From assembly GCF_009763245.1 (NCBI RefSeq), contig NZ_WKJZ01000001.1, positions 2,434,941-2,498,940 on the forward strand: 64,000 nucleotides of DNA, in the 5' to 3' direction. Below, piece after piece: positions 48,501 through 58,349 of this stretch. How positions within the stretch are numbered: position 1 is the first letter of the stretch; every line of letters begins with the position of its first letter. The DNA is from Pseudomonas xionganensis (GTDB taxonomy: Bacteria > Pseudomonadota > Gammaproteobacteria > Pseudomonadales > Pseudomonadaceae). Below the pieces are notes generated by a model that saw only the letters and a list, made by a program, of their open reading frames with translations, searched no databases and was not told where the DNA came from. The translations under genes and the position numbers were made by a program.

Positions 48501-49274
48501 ATGCTGAAGATCGACGCCCTGCCCGCCTTCAACGACAACTATATCTGGCTGCTACAAGATCCTGCTGCCCAGCGCTGCGCGGTGGTCGACCCCGGCGATG
48601 CACAGCCTGTATTGAACTGGCTTGAGGGTCATCCGGGCTGGCAACTGAGCGATATCCTGATCACGCACCATCACTTCGATCATGTGGGTGGCATCGAACG
48701 CATCAAGGCTCATAGCGGTGCGCGGGTCGTGGGGCCAGCCAAGGAGCAGATCCCCCATTGCGACCTGGCCCTGACTGAAGGTCAGCGTATCGATGTACTG
48801 GGCCACAACTTCAAGGTAATCGAGGTGCCCGGCCACACCCTGGGCCATATCGCCTACTTTCAACCCGAGCAGCACTGGCTGTTCTGTGGCGATACCCTGT
48901 TCGCAGCGGGCTGCGGACGCCTGTTTGAGGGCAGCCCGGAGCAGATGCACGCATCCCTGCAGCGCCTGGCCGCGCTACCCGACGACAGCCTGATCTATTG
49001 CACCCACGAATACACCCTGAGCAACCTGCGCTTTGCTGCGGCAGTGGAGCCCAATAACCGCCAGATACAGGCGCGCCTGCAGGAGGTCGAAGCCTGGCGA
49101 CAGGAGGGACGCATCAGCCTGCCCTCCAACCTGGCGCTGGAACGAGCCAGCAATCCCTTTTTGCGCACCGAGAGCGAAGCCGTGCAGAAAAAAATCGACG
49201 AGCGCGAAGGCCCGGCCAAACGTTCGCCCAGCCAGGTGTTTGCTGCCTTGCGGGCCTGGAAAGATCATTTCTAA
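48501..49274 (+). CDS. gloB: Hydroxyacylglutathione hydrolase (glyoxalase II)
   Basis: GloB hydrolyses S-lactoylglutathione to lactate and glutathione, the second step of methylglyoxal detoxification. The 257-residue product has the metallo-beta-lactamase motif [10 protein letters not shown], further metal ligands in [11 protein letters not shown] and [18 protein letters not shown], and the C-terminal glutathione-binding domain ending [10 protein letters not shown]. The start [16 protein letters not shown] is diagnostic for proteobacterial GloB. Confidence 0.96.
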   Translation: MLKIDALPAFNDNYIWLLQDPAAQRCAVVDPGDAQPVLNWLEGHPGWQLSDILITHHHFDHVGGIERIKAHSGARVVGPAKEQIPHCDLALTEGQRIDVLGHNFKVIEVPGHTLGHIAYFQPEQHWLFCGDTLFAAGCGRLFEGSPEQMHASLQRLAALPDDSLIYCTHEYTLSNLRFAAAVEPNNRQIQARLQEVEAWRQEGRISLPSNLALERASNPFLRTESEAVQKKIDEREGPAKRSPSQVFAALRAWKDHF

Positions 49275-49373
49275 AGCGTCGACAGCTGCGCAAATAACTG
49301 GTTAAAACTTGACCATCCCGGCATCGATTCCTAGAATCCCCCGAACTTTTTGCTAGGAAGAACACCCGAGCAC

Positions 49374-50951
49374 ATGCCATTAACAGCACGCAATACCTTG
49401 AATTTTAAGGCATTTATGCAGAGCCGACGGGCTCTTGTAGTGCTGTTCTGCGCAACCCTCGCCGGCTGTCAGGGCCTGGGCGAGCACAACCTGGAAGATC
49501 CCGGGCGCGACACCGATCGGGCCGTGGGTTTGGAGCGCGAGGTCGAGTGGCTAAGTGACAGCAGGCTGAAACCGACTCAGGAAGAAGAGCCAACTGATAT
49601 CTGGGAGCGGGTGCGCGCCGGCTATCAGCTGCAAGACAGCATTACCCTCAACCCGCGCATCGAGCAACAACGCCTGTGGTTTGTCAGCAACCCATCCTTT
49701 GTGGCCAAGGTCGGTGAGCGCAGCAGCCCCTATATCCACTTTATCGTCGAGCGCCTGGAAGCGCGCAACATGCCGATGGAGCTGGCCCTGCTGCCGATGA
49801 TCGAAAGTGCCTACAACCCCCTGGCCTATTCCCATGCCCATGCGGTGGGTCTGTGGCAGTTTATCCCCTCGACCGGACGCAGCTTCAACCTGCGCCAGAC
49901 CAACTGGTATGACGGTCGCCGCGATGTGATGGCGTCCACCGACGCAGCCATCACCTACCTCTCGTACCTCAACAACATGTTCAACGGCGACTGGCTGCTG
50001 GCCTTGGCCGCCTATAACGCCGGAGAGGGCCGGGTCAGCCGTGCCATCGAGCGCAACCAGAAGCTGGGGCTACCCACCGACTACTGGAACCTCTCGCTGC
50101 CCAGTGAAACCCAGAACTATGTGCCCAAGTTGCTCGCCCTGTCCCAGGTGGTGATGGCCCCCGAGGCCTATGGCATGAACCTGGCACCTATCGCCAACGA
50201 GCCCTATTTCGAGAAGGTACCGTTCAAGCAGCGCATGGACCTGGCCCGGGTCGCCGACATGGCCGACCTGGACGAAGATGAACTGTACCTGCTTAACCCG
50301 GCCTTCAAGAAAGGCATCACCATCGATGGCCCCCAGCACCTGCTGGTACCTGCCGACAAAGCCGAGTTGCTGGCCGCCAACCTGGCACTGCTCAAACCCC
50401 AGGAGCTGGTTGACTGGCAGCAGTATCGAGTGCGGGCGGGCGACAGCCTGCACAGCATTGCCGGTCGCCATCAACTGACGGTCGCCACCCTCAAGGACAT
50501 CAACCGACTGAGCAGTAATACCCTGCGTATCGGTCAGATCCTGAGCATCCCGGCCGAAGCTAACAGCCGTATACGGGAAACACTGCCGGCCCGTGCTACT
50601 GCCAGCACCAACAACCTGCCGGTCACGCGCACCTACCGGGTGAAAAACGGCGACAACCTCTGGCAAATCGCGCGTACCCACAAGGTCGCAGTCAAGGATA
50701 TTCAGCGCTGGAACCGGCTCTCGGGCAACAATCTGCGCGTCGGTCAGGTGCTGACGCTGCAGGCCGGTAGCGCTTCGCGCACCGCCAGCCGCAGCGACAA
50801 CGCCACCTATTACAAGGTGCGCCAGGGCGACTCGCTGTACCTGATTGCCAAGCGTTTCAAGGTGCCGATGAAGAACCTGCAAAACTGGAACCCAGGTGCC
50901 GGCAGAACCCTCAAGCCAGGGCAGACCCTGACTCTGTACGTGCCACGCTGA
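49374..50951 (+). CDS. mltD: Membrane-bound lytic murein transglycosylase D
   Basis: MltD is a lipoprotein that cleaves peptidoglycan glycan strands. The 525-residue product has a lipoprotein signal with lipobox LAGC, a type 1E SLT domain with catalytic E144 in PMIESAYNPLAYSHAHAVGLWQFIPSTG-type context, and three LysM repeats (about residues 351-394, 420-462 and 479-522) each starting Y-[RK]-V-[RK]-x-G-D-[SN]-L. Three LysM rather than two gives stronger wall binding. The start is not certain: MPLTARNTLNF is used, but an ATG at 49416 directly before the hydrophobic signal segment is also plausible. Confidence 0.93.
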   Translation: MPLTARNTLNFKAFMQSRRALVVLFCATLAGCQGLGEHNLEDPGRDTDRAVGLEREVEWLSDSRLKPTQEEEPTDIWERVRAGYQLQDSITLNPRIEQQRLWFVSNPSFVAKVGERSSPYIHFIVERLEARNMPMELALLPMIESAYNPLAYSHAHAVGLWQFIPSTGRSFNLRQTNWYDGRRDVMASTDAAITYLSYLNNMFNGDWLLALAAYNAGEGRVSRAIERNQKLGLPTDYWNLSLPSETQNYVPKLLALSQVVMAPEAYGMNLAPIANEPYFEKVPFKQRMDLARVADMADLDEDELYLLNPAFKKGITIDGPQHLLVPADKAELLAANLALLKPQELVDWQQYRVRAGDSLHSIAGRHQLTVATLKDINRLSSNTLRIGQILSIPAEANSRIRETLPARATASTNNLPVTRTYRVKNGDNLWQIARTHKVAVKDIQRWNRLSGNNLRVGQVLTLQAGSASRTASRSDNATYYKVRQGDSLYLIAKRFKVPMKNLQNWNPGAGRTLKPGQTLTLYVPR

Positions 50952-50957
50952 CCCTGC

Positions 50958-52445
50958 TCAGGCCTTTTTGCTCAAGGCCTCCAGGCAGCGCCCGGTCAGC
51001 TGCGTAAAGCGTTGGAAGGCAACGAACTGCTCATGGGTCAAGGCTCGCCCCGAGACTCGACTGTCGGCATAGACCACGCCGATCTCTCGCGTACCCGCCA
51101 TCAGTGGGGCGATAAAGAACATGCCTTGGCCTAAACGCTGACGAATCGGCAGAGTGACCAGCTCATTGAGGTTGTAACTGGCTGGAACCCCCATCCAGAG
51201 TGGCTCCTTATTGCGCAGCACATAGCTGAAAATATGCGGTTGTTCCGACTGGTGGGCCGGCAGCACGAAATCGTCCAGCCAGGCCTGGGTGCCCTCACCC
51301 ACCACCCGTTTGGGGCGGAAACAGCTGTGGTTGTCGGCCAGCACCACCAGCAGTACACGCTCCAGCCCGGCGCCCTGATGCAGGCCTTTTAGCAGGGTAT
51401 CCAGGATACTGCCGACATCTCCGCGGCGTACCACCATCAAGCCCAAATCCTGCAGTGCCTGCTGCAATACCAGCAGATCAGGCTGCAGCAGGCGCGCCTT
51501 GCGCTCCTCCTGCTGCAAGCGAATCTGTTCGGGGTCGGTATTGGGAATCAGCCGCCCCAACTGGCTGGCGCCAAAAGTGGCCACCACCTTGACAGCCTCG
51601 TCGGCGCTGGCCAGCACCTGCTGCATGGCTTCCTCGGTGCTCACCCCGGTAAAGCCAGCCATTTCCGCCACCAGCTTTTCCATTTCCGGCGACTCCCAGC
51701 CCAGCAGCGCCGCCTCGCTGATGCGGGCGCCCAGGCTCACCGCGCGCACGGCCGGATCATGACGGTTGGCGCTGTTGTGCACCAGGCTCAGGATATCGCC
51801 CAGGTTCCAGCTCTTGACCAAACCCTGAGTCAGCTGGCGGAAACTGGTACCCAAGACCTCCTGCACCGCCTCGTCGCTGTCCACTCCGGGCTGAGACAGG
51901 ATACTGGCCAGGCGATCAGCCTGGTCACCACCGCAACCCCAGAAGGCCAACTCGCCCAGGTGGTAAAGCAGCCCGGCAATAAAGATTTCTTCATCGTGGC
52001 GCGTCAGTACATAGCCGGCCATATTGCGAGCCTGTACCGCCGCGTGAAACGAGCGCGCCAGCAACTCCTGCAACTGATCCCGCGGCGCGGAACCCAGCAG
52101 ACCATCGATCAGGCTGACCGACATGCCGATCTGCCGCACGTTGTTAAAGCCGATCAAGACAATGGCGCGGGAAATGGTGCGAATGGTTTCCTGGGACGGG
52201 TTGTAATAGACGCTGTTGGCAATGCGCAGTACCTTGGAGGTCAGCGAGGCATCACGCAGCAAGACATCGGCCAGTTGCTTGACCGAAGACTTCTCATGCT
52301 GGGCTAATCGATGCAAATCCTGCACCACCGCAGCCAGGGCGGGTAATTCGGCTTCGTTTAAACGTTCAATCCATGACTGTAAACCGTGACAAGCTGCGCC
52401 CAAGTTTGCGACCTCGTTGTTATTAGAAAAAAGTGTAGTCAACAT
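50958..52445 (-). CDS. HDOD-domain signalling protein with a GAF-like C-terminus
   Basis: A 495-residue cytoplasmic protein. Residues about 15-215 form an HDOD domain (LPALAAVVQDLHRLAQHE, RDASLTSKVLRIANSVYYNP, SRAIVLIGFNNVRQIGMSV, IFIAGLLYHLGELAFWGC). This is a non-catalytic relative of HD-GYP that often links to motility and c-di-GMP networks. The last 170 residues resemble a GAF sensor (VLLVVLADNHSCFRPKRVVG, FIAPLMAGTREIGVVYADSR). It converges with mltD (6-bp gap) and diverges from the binding-protein operon. The start at 52445 lacks a strong ribosome site. Function unassigned. Confidence 0.85.
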   Translation of the reverse strand: MLTTLFSNNNEVANLGAACHGLQSWIERLNEAELPALAAVVQDLHRLAQHEKSSVKQLADVLLRDASLTSKVLRIANSVYYNPSQETIRTISRAIVLIGFNNVRQIGMSVSLIDGLLGSAPRDQLQELLARSFHAAVQARNMAGYVLTRHDEEIFIAGLLYHLGELAFWGCGGDQADRLASILSQPGVDSDEAVQEVLGTSFRQLTQGLVKSWNLGDILSLVHNSANRHDPAVRAVSLGARISEAALLGWESPEMEKLVAEMAGFTGVSTEEAMQQVLASADEAVKVVATFGASQLGRLIPNTDPEQIRLQQEERKARLLQPDLLVLQQALQDLGLMVVRRGDVGSILDTLLKGLHQGAGLERVLLVVLADNHSCFRPKRVVGEGTQAWLDDFVLPAHQSEQPHIFSYVLRNKEPLWMGVPASYNLNELVTLPIRQRLGQGMFFIAPLMAGTREIGVVYADSRVSGRALTHEQFVAFQRFTQLTGRCLEALSKKA

Positions 52446-52544
52446 GTGGCCAGGCACCGCAAAAACTGATCTTTTTCCTGCCCATACAAGCTGTTACTGT
52501 ACCCGACAAGAAGCCCATATAACGCCACGGATCGGATATTTCTC

Positions 52545-54380
52545 TTGATACGTCCCCTCCTCTCGCTGTTTCTCGGCTTGACCCTGAGCTTATCCACCGC
52601 AATCGGCGCAGTCAGCGAAAGCCATGGCTATGCGCAATTCGGCACGCTCAAGTACCCCGCCAGCTTCAGGCACTTCGACTGGGTCAACCCCGATGCGCCC
52701 AAAGGCGGCACGCTGCGGCTGATGGCCTCCGGCACCTTCGATACCCTCAACCCCTACAGCTTCAAGGGCAGCAGCCCGGTGGCCACGGCCAATTTCCTGC
52801 AATATGGGATCAACGAACTCAATCAGCCGTTGATGGCCGGCACCGGGATGTACGACCCCTCCGGTGATGAGCCTGCCTCAAGCTATGGCCTGATCGCCCG
52901 AAGCGTCGAATACAGCGAGGACCGCAGCTGGGTGGTGTTCAACCTGCGCCCGGAAGCCCGCTTTCATGATGGCAAACCGATTACCGCCTACGACGTGGCC
53001 TTTTCCTATCGCCTGCTGCTCAAGGACGGTCATCCGCAGTACCGCACCAGCCTGCAGGAAGTGAAGCGGGTCGACATTCTCAACCGCCAGCGTATCCGTT
53101 TTGTCTTCAAGCGCGCGGGCAACCCCCTGTTGATCCTGCGCCTGGGCGAGCTGCCGGTATTGCCTCAGCATTACTGGAAAGACCGCGACTTCAAGGCCAC
53201 CACCTTTGAGCCGCCCCTGGGCAGTGGGCCTTATCGCATTACCCGGGTCAGCCCCGGGCGCAGCCTGACCTTCGAGCGGGTCAAGGACTGGTGGGCCCAG
53301 GATCTGCCGGTGAACAAGGGCAAGTACAACTTCGACCGGGTCGAGGTGGACTTCTACCGCGACAGCCATGTGGCCTTCGAAGCCTTCAAGGCCGGCCAGT
53401 TCGACTTCTATATCGAGCAACAGGCGAAGAACTGGACCACCGGTTACAACTTCCCGGCGCGCCTGCGCGGCGATGTGATCCGCGCCGAGATTCCCCACCA
53501 GATTCCCACCCAGACCCAGGCCCTGTTTATGAACAGTCGCCGCGCGGTCTTCCAGGATGCCCGGGTGCGTGAGGCCATGGGCCTGATGTTCGACTTCGAA
53601 TGGGCCAACCGCGCCCTGTTCAGCGACTCCTACACCCGCTCACGCAGCTATTACCCCAACAGCGAATTTTCCGCCCGGGGCATTCCCGAGGGGGCCGAAT
53701 GGCTGCTGCTGTCGCCCCATCGCAAAGCCTTGCCGGCACGCCTGTTCAGCGAACCCTTCAGCATGCCCCAGACCGACGGTCGGGGTATCCCCCGGACAAC
53801 CATGCGCCGTGCCCTGCAACTGCTCGCCGAGGCGGGCTGGAAGCCGGTGGGCCAGCAGCTGCTCAATCGTGAAGGCCAGCGCCTGGAGTTTGAAATCCTG
53901 CTGGTCAATCCGGGGTTGGAACGCATCCTCCAGCACTTCAGTCGCAATCTGGCCAGTATCGGCGTGCAGGTCACCATCCGTACCGTGGACCGCGCCCAAT
54001 ACAAGCAACGCCTGGACAACTTCGACTTCGACATGATCTCCCTGACCCTGCCGCAGACCCTGAGCCCGGGCCTGGAACAGTCGCTGTATTTCCACTCCAG
54101 CCAGGCGCGGATCAAGGGCGGCAAGAACTACGCCGGGGTCGAAAGCCCGGTGGTGGATGACCTGATCGACAAGCTGCTCTCGGCCCAAACCCGTGATGAG
54201 CAGGTCGCCGCCACCCGCGCGCTGGATAGGGTGCTGTTGTGGCAGCAATACACCATTCCCAACTGGTATATCGACTACCATCGCCTGGCCTACCGCAACC
54301 GGTTCGCCTTCGTCACTACCCCGCCTTACACCCTGGGCCTGCGTGCCTGGTGGCTGAAAGATCTGGAGACTGCACAATGA
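52545..54380 (+). CDS. Extracellular solute-binding protein, family 5 (YejA-like), first copy
   Basis: A 611-residue periplasmic oligopeptide-type binding protein (SBP_bac_5). It has a signal peptide (LLSLFLGLTLSLSTAIGA), the YejA-typical opening [19 protein letters not shown], and the ligand-domain block GSGPYRITRVSPGRSLTFERV. It starts at TTG with GGAT upstream; no in-frame ATG fits the signal peptide. It overlaps the next gene, a clear paralogue, by 4 bp (ATGA) and heads the transporter operon. The likely ligands are oligopeptides or microcin-C-like molecules by analogy with YejABEF. Confidence 0.9.
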   Translation: MIRPLLSLFLGLTLSLSTAIGAVSESHGYAQFGTLKYPASFRHFDWVNPDAPKGGTLRLMASGTFDTLNPYSFKGSSPVATANFLQYGINELNQPLMAGTGMYDPSGDEPASSYGLIARSVEYSEDRSWVVFNLRPEARFHDGKPITAYDVAFSYRLLLKDGHPQYRTSLQEVKRVDILNRQRIRFVFKRAGNPLLILRLGELPVLPQHYWKDRDFKATTFEPPLGSGPYRITRVSPGRSLTFERVKDWWAQDLPVNKGKYNFDRVEVDFYRDSHVAFEAFKAGQFDFYIEQQAKNWTTGYNFPARLRGDVIRAEIPHQIPTQTQALFMNSRRAVFQDARVREAMGLMFDFEWANRALFSDSYTRSRSYYPNSEFSARGIPEGAEWLLLSPHRKALPARLFSEPFSMPQTDGRGIPRTTMRRALQLLAEAGWKPVGQQLLNREGQRLEFEILLVNPGLERILQHFSRNLASIGVQVTIRTVDRAQYKQRLDNFDFDMISLTLPQTLSPGLEQSLYFHSSQARIKGGKNYAGVESPVVDDLIDKLLSAQTRDEQVAATRALDRVLLWQQYTIPNWYIDYHRLAYRNRFAFVTTPPYTLGLRAWWLKDLETAQ

Positions 54381-56242
54381 GCATGGCGTTACTCCGTCGC
54401 CACTTCAGTGGTGCCCTGCTGGCCCTGTTGAGCTGCGCCGCCCAGGCTGCTCCCCAGCACGCCCTGACCCTGTACGGTGAGCCCCCCAAGTACCCGGCGG
54501 GCTTCAGCCACTTCGACTATGTCAACCCGGATGCGCCCAAGGGCGGCACCCTGCGCCTGGCTGGCCTCAACGGTTTCGACAGCCTCAACCCCTTTATCGC
54601 CAAGGGTAATGCCGGTGACCAGCTTGGCCTGATCTATGACAGCCTGACCTATCACTCCCCGGATGAGCCCTTTACCGAATACGGTCTGCTCGCGGAAAAG
54701 ATCGAGAAGGCCCCGGACAACAGCTTCGTGCGCTTTCACCTGAATCCCAAGGCGCACTTTCACGATGGCACCCCGGTCACCGCTGACGATGTGGTGTTCA
54801 CCTTCACCACCCTGACCGAGAAGGGTCACCCGGCCTACCGTCACTACTACGCCGATGTAGCGGCGGTGGTTGCCGAAGATGAACGCCGCGTACGCTTCGA
54901 TTTCAAGCACAACGGCAACCGCGAGCTGCCGCTGATTCTCGGACAGATCCAGATCCTGCCCAGGCACTGGTGGGAAAAGCGCGACTTCGACAAGACCAGC
55001 CTGGAGCCGCCCCTGGGCAGCGGGCCCTATCGCGTGACACAGGTCGAGGCCGGGCGCAGCCTGCGTTTCGAGCGGGTCAAGGACTGGTGGGCCAAGGACT
55101 TGCCGGTGGCCCGTGGTCAGTACAACTTCGATGTGATCCATGTCGATTACTACCGCGATATGTCCGTGGCCCTGGAAGCCTTCAAGGCCGGCCGCTTCGA
55201 CTTCAATCTGGAATACTCGGCCAAGGACTGGGCCACCGGCTACGACAGCCCGGCCCTGCGCGACGGCCGTATCATCAAGGAAGCCATTGCCAACCATAAT
55301 CCGGTGGGCATGCAGGGCTTCGCCTTCAACCTGCGCCGCGAGATGTTCCAGGATCGCCGCGTGCGCGAGGCCCTGGCCCTGCTGTTCGACTTCGAATGGA
55401 CCAACAAGCAGCTGTTCTACGGGGCCTACAAGCGCAGCCACAGCTACTTCGAGAACTCGGAAATGGCCGCCCGTGGCGAGCCGGACGAAGCCCAGCTGAA
55501 ACTGCTGGAACCGCTGCGTGGCCAGGTGCCGGACGAGGTCTTCGGCCCGGTCTACCTGCCGCCGGTCAGCGATGCCAGCGGCATCATCCGCGACCAGGCC
55601 CGGCGCGCCTACCAGTTGCTGCAGGAAGCCGGCTACCGGGTGGAGAACGACCAGATGGTCAATGCCCAGGGCCAGCCCCTGGCCTTCGAATTCATCATCG
55701 CCCAGGCCAATCTGGAGCGGGTGATCCTGCCGTTCAAGCGCAACCTGGCGGCCCTGGGCATCGATATGCAGATCCGCCGGGTGGACGCCTCGCAGTACAT
55801 CAACCGCATGCGCTCGCGGGATTTCGACATGACCTCCATGGTCTGGGGCCAGTCCAATTCACCGGGCAATGAGCAACGCGAGTACTGGCATTCGAGCAGC
55901 GCCGACAACCCCGGCAGCCGCAATTACCTGGGCCTGAAAGACCCGGCCATCGACGCGCTGGTGGATGGCCTGATCGGCGCCGACTCGCGGCAGAGCCTGA
56001 TCGACCATGCCCGCGCCCTGGACCGGGTGCTGATCTGGGGCCATTACGTGGTACCCAACTACTATGTCGACAGCTGGCGCATCGCCCACTGGCGCCACCT
56101 GCAGCGCCCGACCGTGCCGCCGCAGTACGACTACGGCCTGATGACCTGGTGGTACGACCGCAGCACGGCACCCGTGGTAACGGACGCGGCCCCCGCAGAT
56201 GGCAGCAACGAACAGGCAAGCACCAGTGAGGGTGACAATTGA
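54377..56242 (+). CDS. Extracellular solute-binding protein, family 5 (YejA-like), second copy
   Basis: A 621-residue paralogue of the upstream gene. Shared blocks include [34 protein letters not shown] and [10 protein letters not shown], so the pair arose by tandem duplication. A signal peptide ends near CAAQAAPQ. An acidic, low-complexity C-terminal extension ([16 protein letters not shown]) distinguishes it. It overlaps both neighbours (4 bp upstream, 1 bp with the permease). Two binding proteins for one permease suggest a widened ligand range. Confidence 0.9.
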   Translation: MSMALLRRHFSGALLALLSCAAQAAPQHALTLYGEPPKYPAGFSHFDYVNPDAPKGGTLRLAGLNGFDSLNPFIAKGNAGDQLGLIYDSLTYHSPDEPFTEYGLLAEKIEKAPDNSFVRFHLNPKAHFHDGTPVTADDVVFTFTTLTEKGHPAYRHYYADVAAVVAEDERRVRFDFKHNGNRELPLILGQIQILPRHWWEKRDFDKTSLEPPLGSGPYRVTQVEAGRSLRFERVKDWWAKDLPVARGQYNFDVIHVDYYRDMSVALEAFKAGRFDFNLEYSAKDWATGYDSPALRDGRIIKEAIANHNPVGMQGFAFNLRREMFQDRRVREALALLFDFEWTNKQLFYGAYKRSHSYFENSEMAARGEPDEAQLKLLEPLRGQVPDEVFGPVYLPPVSDASGIIRDQARRAYQLLQEAGYRVENDQMVNAQGQPLAFEFIIAQANLERVILPFKRNLAALGIDMQIRRVDASQYINRMRSRDFDMTSMVWGQSNSPGNEQREYWHSSSADNPGSRNYLGLKDPAIDALVDGLIGADSRQSLIDHARALDRVLIWGHYVVPNYYVDSWRIAHWRHLQRPTVPPQYDYGLMTWWYDRSTAPVVTDAAPADGSNEQASTSEGDN

Positions 56243-57327
56243 TGCTGGCCTATATCCTGCGGCGCCTGCTGCTGATCATCCCGACCCTGCTGGGCATTCT
56301 GCTGATCAATTTCATCATCATCCAGGCCGCCCCCGGTGGGCCGGTGGAACAGATGATCGCCAAGCTGGAAGGCTTCGATGCCGCCACCGGCGGCGCCACC
56401 GGGCGTATTTCCGGCGGCGGCGCGGAGGTTGGCAGTGCCAGCTCCAACTACCGCGGCGCCCAGGGCCTGGACCCCGAGCTGGTGGCCGAGATCGAGCGCA
56501 TGTACGGCTTCGACAAGCCGGCCCCGGAACGTTTCTGGCTCATGCTGAAAAGCTATGCCCAGCTGGATTTCGGCACCAGTTTCTTCCGCGATGCCGCAGT
56601 GATCGACCTGATCATCGAAAAGATGCCGGTGTCCATCTCCCTGGGCTTATGGAGCACCCTGATCACCTACCTGATCTCCATCCCGCTGGGCATCGCCAAG
56701 GCCACCCGCCACGGCAGCGCCTTCGATGTCTGGACCAGTTCGATGATTATCGTCGGTTACGCCATTCCGGCATTTCTCTTTGCCATCCTGTTGATCGTGC
56801 TGTTCGCCGGCGGCAGCTACTGGGACTGGTTCCCCCTGCGCGGCCTGACCTCCAGCAACTTTGACGAACTGCCCCTGGGCGGCAAGATTCTCGACTATTT
56901 CTGGCACCTGGCCCTGCCAGTCACTGCCTTGGTGATCGGCAGCTTCGCCACCCTGACCCTGCTGACCAAGAACAGCTTTCTCGACGAGATCGGCAAGCAG
57001 TATGTGGTCACCGCCCGGGCCAAGGGTCTGAGCAACAACCGGGTGCTCTACGGCCATGTGTTCCGCAACGCCATGTTGATCATCATCGCCGGCTTCCCCT
57101 CGGCCTTTATCGGCATCTTCTTTACCGGTTCCCTGTTGATCGAAGTGATTTTCTCCCTCGATGGCCTGGGCCTGATGAGTTTCGAGGCGGCGATTAACCG
57201 CGATTATCCGGTGGTGTTCGGCACCCTGTTTATCTTCACCCTGCTGGGCCTGGTGGTGAAGCTGATTGGCGATATCACCTATACCCTGGTCGATCCACGC
57301 ATCGACTTCGAAAGCCGGGAGGGTTGA
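56242..57327 (+). CDS. yejB: ABC transporter inner-membrane permease, YejB-like
   Basis: A 361-residue permease of the oligopeptide/dipeptide (DppB) family: a first membrane helix ([19 protein letters not shown]) with the usual [10 protein letters not shown] loop, a periplasmic insertion and a binding-protein-dependent transport domain. The cytoplasmic EAA loop reads [25 protein letters not shown]. The long periplasmic insertion ([15 protein letters not shown]) is typical of YejB. It overlaps the upstream stop by 1 bp and is 1 bp from yejE. Confidence 0.92.
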   Translation: MLAYILRRLLLIIPTLLGILLINFIIIQAAPGGPVEQMIAKLEGFDAATGGATGRISGGGAEVGSASSNYRGAQGLDPELVAEIERMYGFDKPAPERFWLMLKSYAQLDFGTSFFRDAAVIDLIIEKMPVSISLGLWSTLITYLISIPLGIAKATRHGSAFDVWTSSMIIVGYAIPAFLFAILLIVLFAGGSYWDWFPLRGLTSSNFDELPLGGKILDYFWHLALPVTALVIGSFATLTLLTKNSFLDEIGKQYVVTARAKGLSNNRVLYGHVFRNAMLIIIAGFPSAFIGIFFTGSLLIEVIFSLDGLGLMSFEAAINRDYPVVFGTLFIFTLLGLVVKLIGDITYTLVDPRIDFESREG

Positions 57328-57328
57328 G

Positions 57329-58348
57329 ATGACACTGTCCCCCATCAACCAACGGCGTTTCGCCCGCTTCAAGGCCCACAAGCGCGGCTGGTGGTCGCTG
57401 TGGATCTTCCTCGCGCTGTTCTTCGTCACCCTCGGCGCCGAGCTGATCGCCAACGATAAGCCTCTGGTGGTCAGCTACGACGGCGAGCTGTATTTCCCGG
57501 TACTCAAGCGCTACCCGGAAACCACCTTCGGCGGCGAGTTTCCCCTGCAGGCCGACTACAAGAGCCCCTATATCCAGGAGCTGATCGAGGCCAAGGACGG
57601 CTGGATGGTCTGGCCCTTGATCCCCTTCAGCTATTCCAGCATCAACTACGAGCTGCAGGTGCCGGCGCCCGCGCCGCCCTCGGCCGACAACTGGCTGGGC
57701 ACCGATGACCAGGGCCGCGACGTGCTGGCCCGGGTGATCTACGGCTTTCGTATCTCGGTGCTGTTCGCCCTGACCCTGACCCTGGCCAGCTCGCTGATCG
57801 GCGTGTTTGCCGGCGCCCTGCAGGGCTTCTACGGCGGCTGGGTGGACCTGGCCGGGCAGCGCCTGCTGGAAATCTGGTCCGGCCTGCCGGTGCTCTATCT
57901 GCTGATCATCATGGCCAGCTTCGTGCAGCCGAACTTCTGGTGGCTCTTGGGCATCATGCTGCTGTTCTCCTGGATGAGCCTGGTGGATGTGGTGCGCGCC
58001 GAGTTCCTGCGTGGGCGCAACCTGGAATACGTCCGCGCAGCCCGCGCCCTGGGCATGCAGAACGGCGCCATCATGTTCCGCCATATCCTGCCCAACGCCA
58101 TGGTCTCCACCATGACCTTTATGCCCTTTATCCTCACCGGCGCCATCGGCACCCTCACCGCCCTGGATTTCCTCGGCTTCGGCCTGCCGGCCGGAGCACC
58201 CTCCCTGGGCGAGCTGGTGGCCCAGGGCAAGTCCAATCTGCAGGCGCCCTGGCTGGGCATCAGCGCCTTTAGCGTGCTGGCCCTGATGCTCAGCCTGCTG
58301 GTGTTTATCGGCGAAGCTGCCCGCGATGCCTTCGACCCGAGGAAATAA
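57329..58348 (+). CDS. yejE: ABC transporter inner-membrane permease, YejE-like
   Basis: A 339-residue partner permease (DppC family) with the long periplasmic loop after TM1 that distinguishes YejE (FGGEFPLQADYKSPYIQELI). It has the NWLGTDDQGRDVLARVIYG motif and the EAA loop YVRAARALGMQNGAIMFRHILPNAM. GGGAGG lies 7 bases upstream of the ATG. It forms the heterodimeric channel with YejB and overlaps nothing; yejF starts 1 bp after its stop. Confidence 0.92.
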   Translation: MTLSPINQRRFARFKAHKRGWWSLWIFLALFFVTLGAELIANDKPLVVSYDGELYFPVLKRYPETTFGGEFPLQADYKSPYIQELIEAKDGWMVWPLIPFSYSSINYELQVPAPAPPSADNWLGTDDQGRDVLARVIYGFRISVLFALTLTLASSLIGVFAGALQGFYGGWVDLAGQRLLEIWSGLPVLYLLIIMASFVQPNFWWLLGIMLLFSWMSLVDVVRAEFLRGRNLEYVRAARALGMQNGAIMFRHILPNAMVSTMTFMPFILTGAIGTLTALDFLGFGLPAGAPSLGELVAQGKSNLQAPWLGISAFSVLALMLSLLVFIGEAARDAFDPRK

Positions 58349-58349
58349 G

